The position numbers and the translations under genes were made by a program. Of a DNA stretch of 64,000 nt, positions 11,509-24,100 are shown piece by piece (the stretch's first letter is position 1; each line of letters opens with the position of its first letter). The notes under the pieces are model-generated. The model saw only the letters and a list, made by a program, of their open reading frames with translations. It was not told the origin of the DNA and made no database searches. This DNA is from Phanerodontia chrysosporium (Eukaryota > Basidiomycota > Agaricomycetes > Polyporales > Phanerochaetaceae). The stretch covers positions 1,054,001-1,118,000 of the forward strand of contig MJGA01000007.1 of the NCBI GenBank assembly GCA_001910725.1, in the 5' to 3' direction.

Positions 11509-14365
11509 ATGGCCGCCCCGGTAGCTCAGGAGGGTGAGTGCGAGATTTCCGCGGTAGGCGTGCTCTGCTCACCACATTTTTTGGCCGTCGCGCAGAGCTG
11601 CCTATCCTGGAGGCCATCATTAAGTCAGTTGACCCTGCTTCACCGCTCTCCTGGACGATCATGACCTAATCCCTGGGGCAATCATCTAGTATCCGTAACC
11701 GTCTCACTGCCCTCAAGAAGAATCGCGGCGAATATATCAAGGCGTCAGACGTCAATAATCTGTACCAGCAAATTGTCAAGCAAGGTTAGTCATCTGCAGT
11801 ACTCACAAAGTTCGTCGCTCATTAATGCTCTGCGATGCGTCCATCCACCATGCGCCGTTCGCACCTTCACCTCGTGCAGTGACGCGTCTGAACGAAGTAC
11901 GCGACGACCATACAATCTACAACAACCGATTGGACACCACTCTCGCTGATGTATTCAACCTTCTGTCCCTCTTCTACCTTACAATAGGCAAGACGAGGGA
12001 ATGTCCGGCTACCTACAGCCAGATTGCCAGTATGCGGGTGAGTCAGGCTTCGTAGTTCAGTCGCAGCCATCAGTGGCCCTGGGCTATGCCGGGCTCTGGA
12101 CGCGTCGCCGCCCTGCAGTTACGGCAGTGCCGGAATCGTTAAAGGGCCACATTGCCTAAAGCACGCCTTAGCCTTCTCCAAGAAGTCGGCAAGGCCTTCT
12201 ATTCACGCGAAATCTTGCCTCCGCCAATAGGTCCGGCGGAGGATTTAGCTTTCGTGTCCATACATGGGGGATCGTCCCTAACGGATATACACCCCTCGCT
12301 CGATGCCGTCGGGTTCAGGCTAGCTCGGCCCGCTTTCCTAAGCTACGAGCTGGTTCCGTGTGGCTATCTACCGGGTGCGAGGCATTAGCGGTAGTATTCG
12401 TATGCTGGAAGCTGCATCCCAGAGCGTTCTGGAGGATGCATCCTGATGCGCATTTGCTCCCCATGGCCGCGTACAAATACGATGCGCTGCTCGTTCATGA
12501 TCTTCCCCCGCTCCTCCTCCTCCCCGCGCAGATCGACGGCTGACCCATGCTCTACTCGGCACAGCAAATCCTTGACCATATGAACGAGTCCGGCATCTAC
12601 AACGAGTCGGACCTAGCACCTTTCCACCGGCGAATAGCAGAACTTCGGTGCGTATATGATTTGCGATTCCTCTTTGTGTATGGCATCGGAGTCGCGTCCC
12701 AGGGTATAATTATGGTTATTCCTACACCGCGACATGGGGGCTGGGTGGCACCTGGCGCCGGCCTGGTCAGATGAAGCAACGGTTTGTTTGACGTTTTATC
12801 CAAGTGATGGTGTTACGGGCATTTTGTCGAGAGGGCGGGGTAGCTGATACGATTGTGCAGGCAGATCGTCCAGCAGGATGCAGAGAGCGGAAAGCACCCC
12901 GTGGCGATGACGACGCTGCTCGAACGACAGCTCAACGAGTGCGGTGCGTCGCTCAACGTCATATCTGCGCGACTGCGGCTTCTGATGGTCCGCAGACAAT
13001 GTGCTGCGGGGTCTGCAGGATTCACTGTCCGTGCTCTCGCCTGAGCTGATTCCCATACACGAGCGGCTGGTGAACATACGACGGCAGCTAGTTGCGCTTG
13101 CGGCAAAGGAGACTGCGAGCCAGGCAGCTGCTGCGAGGGCCGCTGCGGAGGAGGCCTCCGCCAAGGGCCCCATTATCAAGCCGAGGGCCCTCGCACAGAG
13201 TCGGCCCCAACAGAGGAGTCGCAGGATTCTGAGATGGAATCGAAGACTCCCACGAAAGACGTGCCTAACCCCGAACCTGTGCCAGCGCCGAGAGTAAAGG
13301 CCGAGCTGAAACCTCTGATTGAAGAATTGCGCAAGATCGACTCGTAAGTCACCTTGGCACGGCTCGCGTTTAGTCAGCTGACTGACTATCGCCGTAGGAA
13401 ACGCGTGGACGGAAAGTTCATGGGCCCGGGAGGGACGTTTCCTCCTTCTCAGGCCATCTGCTCGTCTCTGCTCGAGGAGTGCTTTGAGATCGTGCAGGAA
13501 ATCCGTGCACTGGACGAGTCGAAGAACGTGTCGTCCTCGCTCAAGCCAATATACGACCGCCTCACCGAGATCCGGAGGGAGCTTGAGAGCCTGGTCATGA
13601 CCCACCGGTGGAGTCTGCGCGAGACCGACCTGTGGAACTACAGTTTGAGTCTACAGGAGATCGACAAGATGAGGGTGGATGGCAAGTTCGTCGACGCGGA
13701 GGGACACGCGCCAGTAGGACAATACGTGAGCTGTTCGCGCTATGTTCCGGCCGCTTTGGTGCTGACCGACTCAGGTGCTGCTCTACCTCTTGCGGCGATG
13801 CTACGGCCTTATCTACCGCCTCCTCTCGTCGAGTGAACCAGTATCAGAGGAACTCATGCCAATAGTACGTTCTCTCGCGCCCCGCCTTGATACGACACCG
13901 TGCTTACCCGCTATCAGGCGAACAAGCTCTCGACGGTGAAGAAATGCCTGAACGAGGTGCTCAAGTATGGTGGGCCGTTCAGCCCGCGCGACTTGTACCC
14001 GGTGCGTGCATTGCCCATCTCCGCTCCCCGATGGCGACAGCTGACGCGCCTTTCGCCCACAGTATCAGCTCGCGTTGCACCAAATCGACTCGATGCGCAA
14101 GGATGGCAAGTTCGTCGGCGTCGACGGCACGATACCAGAGGGCCAGGGTATCGTCATGGCACACCTCAACGAGTGCCACGAGCTGCTTGAGATGGTGCGT
14201 TGCGCGTCGTGAGTTCCGTGTTGTGCCTTTTGACTGAAGCTATTACCGTAGCTCAAGCAGCGCATGGATGAGGGGCAGGACGACGAAGACGAGGATTATG
14301 ACGAGGATAGCTACACATTCGAGAGCGGATCAGAATCAGAGGATGAGGAGCCAGCACAACACTGA
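11509..14365 (+). CDS. DUF2408 / UPF0662 family protein
   Basis: A fungal protein of unknown function. Twelve exons were placed: 11509-11533, 11596-11623, 11690-11784, 11880-12037, 12565-12647, 12861-12943, 12996-13343, 13398-13725, 13775-13864, 13918-14001, 14063-14194 and 14252-14365. Family motifs in order are IRNRLTALKKNRGEYIKASD, RLDTTLADVFNLLSLFYLTI, ILDHMNESGIYNESDLAPFH, SVLSPELIPIHERLVNIRRQ, KRVDGKFMGPGGTFPPSQAI, ETDLWNYSLSLQEIDKMRVD, LSTVKKCLNEVLKYGGPFSP and IDSMRKDGKFVGVDGTIPEG; the C-terminal tail is acidic. Introns 4 (527 nt) and 5 (213 nt) are unusually long. One base appears to be missing near 13180 (ATCAAGCCGAGG), after which the frame resumes as EGPRTESAPTEESQ. Confidence 0.88.
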
Positions 14366-14593
14366 GGGCGCGCACACTTCTAAATGTATCATTTTGGATT
14401 CCCCGAGCTATGACGTAGGGCACTTCTTGTACTTTGGCCGGAGGCAACGAAAAGATATTGTCCTCACGATGTACAAACTCACGCAGTGATGAATGTAACC
14501 GTCCAAGTGATCGTTATTTCGGGAACACGTAGACTAGCTAGGTATGGCATGATTTTGTGTGCGAGCAGAATCTAACTCAGAACGTTTCGATCT

Positions 14594-16760
14594 CTACGAA
14601 GAGGAGGTGAAGGAGCCGACGTGCTCCTCAACGACCTTCTTGATCTTGGCCTCAAGCTCAGGGGTGATGTTGCCCTGGGCAATCTCGGCGAGGAGGGCGC
14701 CCTGGGTGGCAGCGAGGTGCTCACGGAACTCAGCCTCCCACTTGGTGATCTGGTCGACGGGGATGGGGTCGAGGAGACCGTTGACACCGGCGTAGATGAT
14801 GGGAACCTGGACCTCCATGGCGAGAGGCTGGTACTGGCCCTGCTCTGCACTGGATGTCAGCCACCCGATTTGAGACTAGAATTGTAATTAGACGTACTGA
14901 GGAGCTCAGTGAGACGAGCACCACGGGACAGGAGGAAACGAGTGGACGCGTCCAAGTCGGAACCGAACTGGGCGAAGGCAGCAACCTCACGGTACTGGGC
15001 GAGGTAGAGCTTGAGCGAACCAGCGAACTTCTTCATGATCTTGCTGTAATGGAGATGTCAGTAAGGCGCACGATTGATGACCTTGTGCTGCGATTACGCA
15101 CGTCTGCGCGGCGGAACCGACACGAGAGACGGAAAGACCGACGTTGATGGCGGGACGGACACCACGGAAGAAGAGCTCAGCCTCCAAGAAGATCTGACCA
15201 TCGGTGATGGAAATGACCTATTCACACAGAAAAATTAGCTGAGTTTTGAAGAAAATAGGATAAGTGCGTACGTTAGTGGGAATGTAAGCAGAGACATCAC
15301 CACCCTGGGTCTCAATGATGGGGAGGGCAGTGAGGGAGCCTCCACCGAACTTGTCGTTCATCTTCGCAGCACGCTCGAGGAGACGAGAGTGGAGGTAGAA
15401 GACATCACCGGGGTAGGCCTCACGACCGGGGGGACGACGGAGCAGGAGGGACATCTGACGGTAAGCGACGGCCTGCTTGGAAAGATCGTCGTAGATGATC
15501 AGAGCTGCAAAGCGCCAACTGAGTGTGGGTGGTCGACGCTTTGGCACGCGAAAACGTACCGTGCTTGCCGTTGTCACGGAACCACTCGCCCATGGCGCAG
15601 CCAGAGAAGGGCGCGAGGTACTGGAGAGGAGCAGCCTCGGAGGCGGTAGCCGCAACGATGATGGAGTACTTCATGGCGTCGTTCTCCTCAAGGGTCTGGA
15701 CAAGCTGAGCGACGGTGGAACGCTTCTGACCAACGGCGACGTAGACACAGTAGAGCTTCTTGGACTCGTCGTTGCCGTCGTTCCAACGCTTCTGGTTGAG
15801 GATGGTGTCGATGGCGACAGCGGTCTTACCGGTCTGACGGTCACCAATAATAAGCTCACGCTGGCCACGACCGATAGGAACCATGGCATCGATGGGCTTG
15901 ATACCAGTCATCATGGGCTGGTTGACGGAGCGACGAGGCAGAATACCGGGAGCCTTGAGGGCAGCACGGCGGCGCTCAGAGGTCTTGATGGGACCCTTGC
16001 CGTCAATGGGGTTACCCAGGGCATCGACAACACGGCCAAGGAGCTCAGGGCCGACGGGAACGTCGACAATCTGGCCGGTACGCTTGACGGTGTCGCCCTC
16101 CTTGATGGCACGATCGTTACCGAAGATAGAGACACCGACGTTGTCGGCCTCCAAGTTCAAGCACATGCCACGGACACCAGAAGAGAACTCAACCATCTCC
16201 TCGGCTGCACACCGGAATTCGTCAACGCCTCTGCTTCAGTTGCTGTGACACGGGCACACATACCCTGGACATTCTTGAGACCCCAGACACGCGCGATACC
16301 ATCACCGACGCCTGGCGAAAATTCGTGTCAGGGACGCGTCACAGACCGGAAGAGAGACACGTACTGAGTACACGACCGGTTTCCTCGACGTTCGCACCCA
16401 CGGCAGTACCAGCTATCCGCGACTCGAGAATGGAGGAGACCTCAGACGCAGCTATTACGCGTGACGTGTATCGGGAGCGTCCGTGGAAGTGTGCGGGTCA
16501 AACACGTTGAAAAGAGGGAGAAACAGCGCGGAGCACAATCAGACCAGCTTCAAGTCGACCCGGAAGCAGCTGGTGGCACGTACCAGCCTTCGCGGTAGCA
16601 TAGGAGCGAGAAGCGGCAGGAGTAGCGCGGACTGCAGCCTGCGACGTTCAAACGCTCGGTAAGTCTTCAAATTGGTCGATTTTGGCGGAAAAAAGCGCAC
16701 TTTGGGAGCAGCCGCGGTCGCAGCAGCGCGAACGGTGTTTCTGAGAGCGACGCGGTGCAT
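14594..16760 (-). CDS. ATP synthase F1 subunit alpha, mitochondrial
   Basis: Catalytic-core subunit of the mitochondrial F1Fo ATP synthase. Exon 1 starts at 16760 ([20 protein letters not shown], a presequence). Short exons then encode [17 protein letters not shown] and [15 protein letters not shown], followed by [24 protein letters not shown] and [19 protein letters not shown]. The large exon (about 16196-15510) has the P-loop [13 protein letters not shown] and [20 protein letters not shown]. Next come [20 protein letters not shown] with [20 protein letters not shown] and [37 protein letters not shown] holds the arginine of the alpha subunit. The last exon ends [13 protein letters not shown] with TAG at 14594-14596. 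It has at least eight exons and every joint checked keeps the frame. Confidence 0.96.
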
Positions 16761-16973
16761 CACGGCTAGAACAACGAGAAAGAAAGTGGAAGGTGGTCGC
16801 GAGGACTGCTGAGGGAGGTTACGGGCGTATGCGGAATTTCAGCCGGGGGAGCCTTCAACCTTTTATTTCGGTCTCCGCCCCAATCTTCGGCTGGATGCGG
16901 TCCACGCCCTCCGGCGTCTCTTGTCCATAGTCCTTCGACGTTGGGCACGGCGTCGGACACGACGTGAAAAGCG
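16761..16973. promoter_or_regulatory. Bidirectional promoter of two mitochondrial genes
   Basis: Two hundred thirteen bp separate the divergent starts of ATP synthase alpha and mitochondrial ribosomal protein L21. The two products act in the same organelle, so shared regulation is plausible. I see no TATA box. Confidence 0.5.
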
Positions 16974-17503
16974 ATGGCGACGCTCTTTAGACGTAAGTCT
17001 CTCCTCAGCAGCCGTGAGGCCTCATCGCACAACCCACACACCCTCCTGCAGCCTTCCGTCAAATCGCCAGCCGAGCGCTACACACACAAACCGCTCAAAC
17101 CACGTCCGCCGCTGCACCCGTGCCTGCGCTCTCCAACGCCCTCTCTGCCATCCGCAGCCAGCCCTCGCGCTATGTCGTCGCCTCCGTCGCAGGACGCAAG
17201 TACCTCCTCGCGCCGCGTGACCTTCTCACTGTCCCGCGCCTGAAGGACGTCCGCGTCGGCGACGTCCTCACGCTTTCCGAGATCCACGAAGTGGGCTCAC
17301 GCGAGTTTACCCTCCGTGGCAACCCCACCATCCCACCGGAAAAGGTCAAGGTCGAGGCAACCGTCGTCGAACACACCAAGGGCAAGATGGAGGTCATCTT
17401 CAAGAAGAAGCGGCGAAAGGGCTACCAGAAGACCATCAAGCACAAGCAGACCTACACTCGCATCCGCATCGGTCCTATTGACGTCGTAGACTCCCAATCA
17501 TAA
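16974..17503 (+). CDS. Mitochondrial ribosomal protein bL21m
   Basis: Component of the large mitoribosomal subunit. Exons 16974-16992 and 17052-17503 give 156 residues. The first 45 residues (MATLFR then PFRQIASRALHTQTAQ) are a presequence. The L21 fold follows, with YVVASVAGRKYLLAPRDLLT and VGDVLTLSEIHEVGSREFTL. Near the C-terminus is the family signature KKKRRKGYQKTIKHKQTYTR, then IRIGPI. The 59-nt intron leaves phase 1 and the joined codon keeps the frame. Confidence 0.93.
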
Positions 17504-17619
17504 ACCGTTATATTTATGGTATGCAGACGTTTGGGATGGTCACACCACGGCTATGCAGTCAAACAGAAACATGCATGCATACATCGTACGGGCTACTAGC
17601 AAGACTTCTTGCCCTAGGC

Positions 17620-20600
17620 CTAAATCTCGCCTTCCTCCGGAGTCTCCGCCCTGACAGGCGGCTCTTGCGGCCGCTCTGGTTCCGACGGAGGTGCCTCGGG
17701 GGCATCGTAGCGCGGCGCTGTAGATGGAAGTTATTCGCAGATGCTGTCTCGACGTCAATGTACATACCTTCTCGGCCCGCTCTTCATACAGCTTGTCGTC
17801 GTATGCCGGGCGTTCGCGCTTTTCCCTTGGGTCGCGCTCCTCTCTGTAGACCGATGCACTGCGTTCCCGCTCCCGCTCGTGGTAAGGCAAAGCTTCAGCA
17901 GGGTACGGCTCATCCCAATCACGAGAGAACCCGTCATAGTCCGCCCGCGAGCCGCGACGCCGCCTGTCGTCGCGGTCGTAGTCCCGGTGCCTGGAAGACT
18001 TATAGTAGTCACGGTCGTGTTCTCTGTCCTTTTCCTTGTAGTGGCCTCGGTCCTTGGAATAGCCACGATCCCGGGAGTAGTCGCGCGAAGGACGACGAGC
18101 CTCTTTCTCGTAGTCGTCGTGTTTATGATGCCTCTTCGAGCTGCGGGACTCCCGTTCGTGGTGAGCATCGCGTTCGTCCCGGTCCCTCTCACGGTCGCGG
18201 TGATCCCTGTCCTTCGACCGCGCACGATCACGGTGACTGTCGCGGTCGTCATCATGAAGGTCGCGTGGGTCCTTCCGTCTGCGACTGGTCGTGGAACCAC
18301 CATCCTCGGAGGCCTCCCGTTCGCGCTCACGCAAGCGCTCCTACGGTAGCGCTGTAAGCAAGAGAGGTGTCTCTACGCACGTGAACTCACTTACTTTCTG
18401 CCGCTTGACAAACTTGGAGAAAGCGGCACGGCGACCCTCGTCTTCCAAGGCCTTGAACTCAGGCAAGTCTTGGATGAGAGGCACGACCTACGGGCCTGTT
18501 AGTTCTCCGCATAGTACGTAACCCTCAAATAACACACCTCTTCGTACGACATGTTGATGTCGATTGGCTCAGGTAATTTCTTAAGAGCGTAACGGAGATC
18601 GTCCTGCAGGTGCCGCTGTCGCCGCTCGGCGCGACGCTTCTCGTCAGCCTGACGTTTCACCGCTTGGTCGCGCATCTAGACAATATGCCATGTGAGCGCA
18701 AAGTCTCCATAGCATGCCCTTAAGACGGACCGTGATGTAGATCTCATCCAAATCTTCCGGCGCAAGCGCACGTACAGCTTCATCACCCTTGACAACATCA
18801 AGGAACTGCTCCTTGGTCGTTTCGGGCAAGAACTTGAACACAGGCGAGCCCTGACCATTCTGCTGCCCGCCCTCAGCCTCCTTTCCGTCCTCGGTGGGCG
18901 GGTGAGACAGGCTCTCGTTGTGGTGTTTGATAGCAGCTTCGACAACAGCGACCTTCGCGTCGAGTTTCTGATCGAGGTTGTCAACGACGTCCCAGAAGAG
19001 CTCAAGTGGATTTGAGCCAGGGTTTCCGAGCATGTCGAGGTAGCGTTTGTCCTTCGAGAAGAGGGGATACACCTCCTTCCACTTGGTGCGAGCCTTGATT
19101 TTCCCCGAGTCAGTCAATTCTTTGAGAAGCTCCTGTGGCAGACAAGGCACAATCAATGCAAATCCTACGTGAATATTCAAAGGGAACTGACCTTGAACGC
19201 CTCTCTCGCTTTGCGCTCCTTGCGAGCCCTTTCAACCTGTGCCCTGCGCATCTGCTCCTCGAATTCACGCTCCCGCACACGACTGTAATCTTCGAATGCA
19301 AGGAGGATATCCAGCATAGGAAGCTTGCGCAGCTCCTCGTCTTCTTGCCATTCCTCGGACTCCATAACCCGCTTCTGAGCCTCGCGCCAACGGGTCAAGA
19401 CGTCGACCTCGAGTTTTTTGAAGAGCGCGACGACCTTGGAGATCGCTCGCGAGCGGGCCGCACGCGACTCTTGCTGAAGAGACAATGAAGACGATAGCCA
19501 ACGCTGTTACAGGTGAACCACGCACCATCTCACGCTGCTTCAGCTCAGCAACATACTCTTCAAAGATAAGACGCCTTTCAGCCTCGATCTTCGCTTGCTG
19601 CCAAATGGGGTGTTGGGCGAAGAGCTTGTCGGCTGTGCCAAAAGTCGTGTAATGGAAGACATTGGGGTTTCCTTTGAGCATGTTGCGAATGGCAGGACGT
19701 AGCTTCGCAAGTCTCGCCTCGCGCTCCTCTTGCTCCTTTTGCCGAAGACCATCGGTATACTAAGAACATGGTATGTGAGTATATGCAAATGACTAGATGT
19801 GTATATCGATACCTTTTGCCACGCAGCTTTCTTTTCTGCTAACGTATTGAGTGCCTTGTAAAGTGGATCTGTAATGATAGCCCTCATAGTCTGATCCCAA
19901 GTCCAATTCGCATCAACACCTGCTTTCCTCAGGAGATGCATAAACGCCTTCTCGCCCTCCTCGTAAGTGGCAAAGCCATTGTGGGGAATCACAGGGTCCT
20001 CGGGGAGATTGGGTCTTGCCGGCAATACGCTATTCGAGGAGAACGGCAGTGCACCAGTGTGTTGACCAACAGTCAGATCCGCGCCGCTCTGGCCATTGAC
20101 TTGCTGCTGAGAACCGGCTTGTGAGGAGGTGTCACTGCCACCCAAAGGGTTACTGGCACCTTGCAAAGGATTCGCCCCGGAAGCTCCAGTTGCGCTATGA
20201 CATGAAGTCAATACGAGGTAGATGTGTGAGAAAGGACCTGCGTCTTACACTAAGGCGTTGTTTGGCTGTGCTGCAGCACCTTGCTTCTCGACCTTTTCGA
20301 GAAGAAGTAACAGCTCGTCTGGCATATCCCATTTGGACTCCTTCGTCTCCGTCTGTTACGAGGTCAGTGAACATCCTATTCTCAGAGTGCGTAGCGCGCA
20401 CGTTGTAGTAATACTTCCGTCCTCCAGAGAAGTACTCCTTCCATTTGGTCTGATTCAATGCACGCTATCGAAAGAGAGTGAGCATGCTGTCCAGTTTCAG
20501 CTCGCTTTGATTCCTCACCTCAAAGGGTGTTTTGAGTTCTGTTACAACTTTAGAAGCTGTGGTAACCTGCAAGACAGACACAGACTCACCATCTGGCTTC

Positions 20601-20729
20601 TCCCAGACACTCTCCCGTGTACCTGTGTTGAACCAATAGGTCCGACCCTCAGGGTTGCGATGCTCCGTCTGAGACATTCAATCAGCAACGCTCACTTTAC
20701 GGGGTAGGGATACATACCCAAACATTCAT
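17620..20729 (-). CDS. Prp40-type pre-mRNA splicing factor (WW and FF domains)
   Basis: A U1 snRNP-associated protein that helps bridge the 5' splice site and branch point. The start MNVW (ATG at 20729) splices to [20 protein letters not shown], giving WW domain 1. WW domain 2 is [16 protein letters not shown]. An Ala/Gly/Asn/Gln-rich linker follows, then several FF-type helical repeats with signatures such as [38 protein letters not shown] and [20 protein letters not shown]. The C-terminus is an Arg/Asp/Ser/Lys low-complexity domain (about 18330-17760). The last exon reads [13 protein letters not shown] and ends EEGEI, TAG at 17620-17622. About ten introns of 50-60 nt; inner borders are approximate. 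Confidence 0.9.
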
Positions 20730-21145
20730 CTTGCTCGCCGCTGGTGAATAATTGTGGGCAAGCGAAGCAATGATACAAGGGGAGGGTCAAGTTACTGGAT
20801 AGCGCTTCACACTGGGGACGAATGTACACGAATGGCAGACTATTCCCACGTTCATCAAGGCGCAGCGGAATGCGTTCAGATCTCTGCAGAGAAGCGGCCA
20901 ACGGCCCTGACGATACTTCACTGTAGTCACAAGTAGCTATTACCAAAATGCCTCCATTATTGTCTCAACAGAGGACATAACAACCGTGTCAATGTGTAGC
21001 CCTCCGGGTGTGTTGACAGTGGTCGGCGCTTGTGGCGTAGGATGGACCGCGGTGACGGAGTCCCAGCCGGCGGTAGCTACACACCTACGCTTCAATCTCC
21101 CATGTACCGATGCTGAAAGCTCTCGTATAACTTCCTCTGTTCTGC
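20730..21145. promoter_or_regulatory. Divergent intergenic region (Prp40 / uncharacterised protein)
   Basis: This 416-bp gap between divergent starts has no coherent frame and should hold both promoters. No clear core element is seen. Confidence 0.4.
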
Positions 21146-24100
21146 ATGGACGACCTCTACAACAATGCCTGGGGCGACTCATCTGCGGCTTGGGGATCAC
21201 CAGTCATCTCACCCTCTGCGCAGCACTCGGAAGAGGCAGAGGCAGATCTAGCGACCCCCTCCTGGTCAACAGGTCCTGGACTCAAATGGGACCAGCCCTC
21301 CGACCAGGACTCAGGCTTTACATGGTCAGCTACAGAGCCTGACCTTGCCTGGGGTCCTAGTACGTATGGAGAGATCCCCGTCGGGCAGTCGGAGGGGGAT
21401 TCAACGAACGACGAAGCTCCGACGACGCCTACTTCAGAGGTTGCTGAGAGCACTGAGGAAGGTGATACGACCGACTCCGTCACGACTAATGATGTGCCTC
21501 CGGTGGGGCTCGGCTTAGGTCTCCCCCTGCAGGAGGAGCAATACTCCCCGGCAGCGACTCCAGACCCCGATGGATTCGGCACTTTCGAGGACGCAACGAC
21601 AACAGCTACTTTGGAGCCGAAGCTGGATTCCACTTTGGAGGATGACTCATGGGGCTCGCCTTGGGCGGCAGGTCCCGTGGAGGACGAGCATGACACAACG
21701 AAACCAGTCGATGAATGGGAGCTCGCGCGGAAAAATAAAGAGCAGTTAGACAGGAAAGTGGTATGTCTTTTCGGTACAGGACATTTGTTTTTACATCTAA
21801 TTTGCACGCCTTCTAGCCTCCTGAGCTATTGGCTGATATTATCAGTCGATGCGAAGCGTACTTCGAAGAGATCATGAAATCGAAAGAGTCGAAGGAGCCA
21901 GAACGCAAGCCAGACTCGTGGATGGAAAATTGGTGCAGCGGTATTGAAGGCATAGAGGGCCTGTAAGTAGGTCGCGACTATTATCACCCAACGTTGCTGA
22001 GTTCACGCTTTATGTGCGGTATTGTGTAATTTAGTGAAGCTACTATGCAAACCCTCGTTCCCGAATTGACGCTTCAGCCTGCTCCCCAGTTCATCAAGAC
22101 AGCTGTTGCCAAGAACATGGCTGGCTGTGTCCGCGTGACGAAGAACTTGTCTTTGTCGAAGGGAAGCCCCATGTCATATTACCTTGCTGCCAAGGGCTCT
22201 ACCGCATGGGAAGCGGCAGTAAAGCAGCAGAAGGGGTTCGCGGAGGATGACGTTATTCCCGTTGGCTGGCGCATTGTGGAGAAGCAGAATTCGGGTGCTT
22301 CAGAACAAGAATCGCCTACTGGCTCAAAAGCCTCTGGAGGACTATTCTCCTTCTGGGCCAGGAGACAGTCAAAGCCGCCTGCGCCTGCTGTCACAACTTC
22401 GAAGGAATCCTCGCCCACGCGTCCATCAACGCCTAGTCACCCTAGTCCTAGCTCAGGTGATGCTAGCATCCCGTCGGGGAAACAAAGTGTCGACACCGCG
22501 CGTACACGGTCGCTGTCCAGCGACAAGGACCGACAGCCAAGTCCTGTGGCCGATCCTGCTCCACGGCAGAACTCACAGGAAATTACCGCTTCTACGTCCC
22601 CTGCTCCACCCGCGACTTATGCCGACGCGCCCGAGCCCCAGGTCGACTTGCAAGCGCAACCCGCCCAGCCGCCTCCGTCGGCTGTCTCGAGGTTCCTCAA
22701 CCGCTTCTCTCGTAAACGCAGCTCAGTAGGATCCGCCAGCCCGAGAAGCTCGCTTGCGCTCTCCACTGACGACTTGGAATTTCTTTCGGACATTGTCCCA
22801 AGCGCTTCTGATAACCATGACGACGATGACGACCAGTTTAAGAGTCTCAACGATATTCTGAAGCCGGAACCATTGCCGCCAGCCCTTCCACCGCCGCCAC
22901 TTGCACCGCCACCCCGTCCAGCTTCCGCGGCGACAGCGTCACGTCAGCCCGGGAGCGCCACACACACCCGCTCTTCTTCATTACTTTCTGCCGCGGACCA
23001 GTCCTCGCTGCCGTCCCTGTCTCAGACGCCACAAACCGATTTAGACGACCTTTTCGGAGCTTTTGAAGCGAGTCCCACCTCATCAAGCGCATCAGGCATC
23101 ACGCCTGCACTCGCGGCATCGGTTCCCGCAGCGGTATCGGTTGGCCGTGTGCCCACGAGAGCGCAGAGTCCGCTTAATCCTACCCCGCATTCGAGGACGT
23201 CAAGTCCGTCGCCCTTATCGTTCTCAAATACTCTTGTTCCTTCGCAAATCGGGCAGCCTGCCGCTCTTCCTCTTCCACCACCACCTTCATCATCTATCAT
23301 ATCACCTTCACTTCAGCAGCGATCTGCCACGGAACCACCAGAGACGACGATGTCGCGCAGGCCTTCTTTGAAACCGAAGGTACCACTATCTTTCAAAATC
23401 CCCCGCCGCCAATCGACGTATCACCGTCGCTGCCGTCTGCAAGTGAGATCCCTCTCGCTCAGCTATATCCACAAGCTGCTGCCCGGCAACAAGCACAGCA
23501 GAAGACAGCAGAGTCACCCTCGAGACGTCCTTCATTGCCCATTCAGCCATCACGCTCGCATACACCTGTTGTTATGTCTCAGGCACCGTTGAATCCGACC
23601 ACAGTCAATGCACCTCTTCTAGCACCACCGCCAGGATCTTCTCGCCCAGCTGCCACGGCAGCGAACCTACTAGGTGATGATGATGACGAGTTCGATGACT
23701 TTCAATCATCTGCGCCCGCTGTGGGAGGAGCGAGTTCGTCCTTCTCACTCCCTCCGCCACCATCCGCGTCGACGAAGCCTGCACCCTTGGCACCATTGTT
23801 GCCCCCGCCATCCAGCTTTACACCTTCGTTCGGAGCATCGCCGTTGACACCCCAGCCTCTTTCGTCAGATCCTCTCAGTGATGACTTTGGAGCATTGCTC
23901 TCCTCGTCTATGAGTTTGGATTCGCAACGCAGCCGTGCATCTGGGCTCAGCAGCACGTTCCAGTCCGACCGTTCGTTGATCTCTACGCCACACAAGCGCA
24001 ACCCGCTGGAGTTCGATGACGCCAGTCCCGTGTCGACCGCCCTCCGCACGCCCTCTCCTCCACGCCCGCCGTCGAAATCCTCAAAGCCGTCCCTTGCGCT

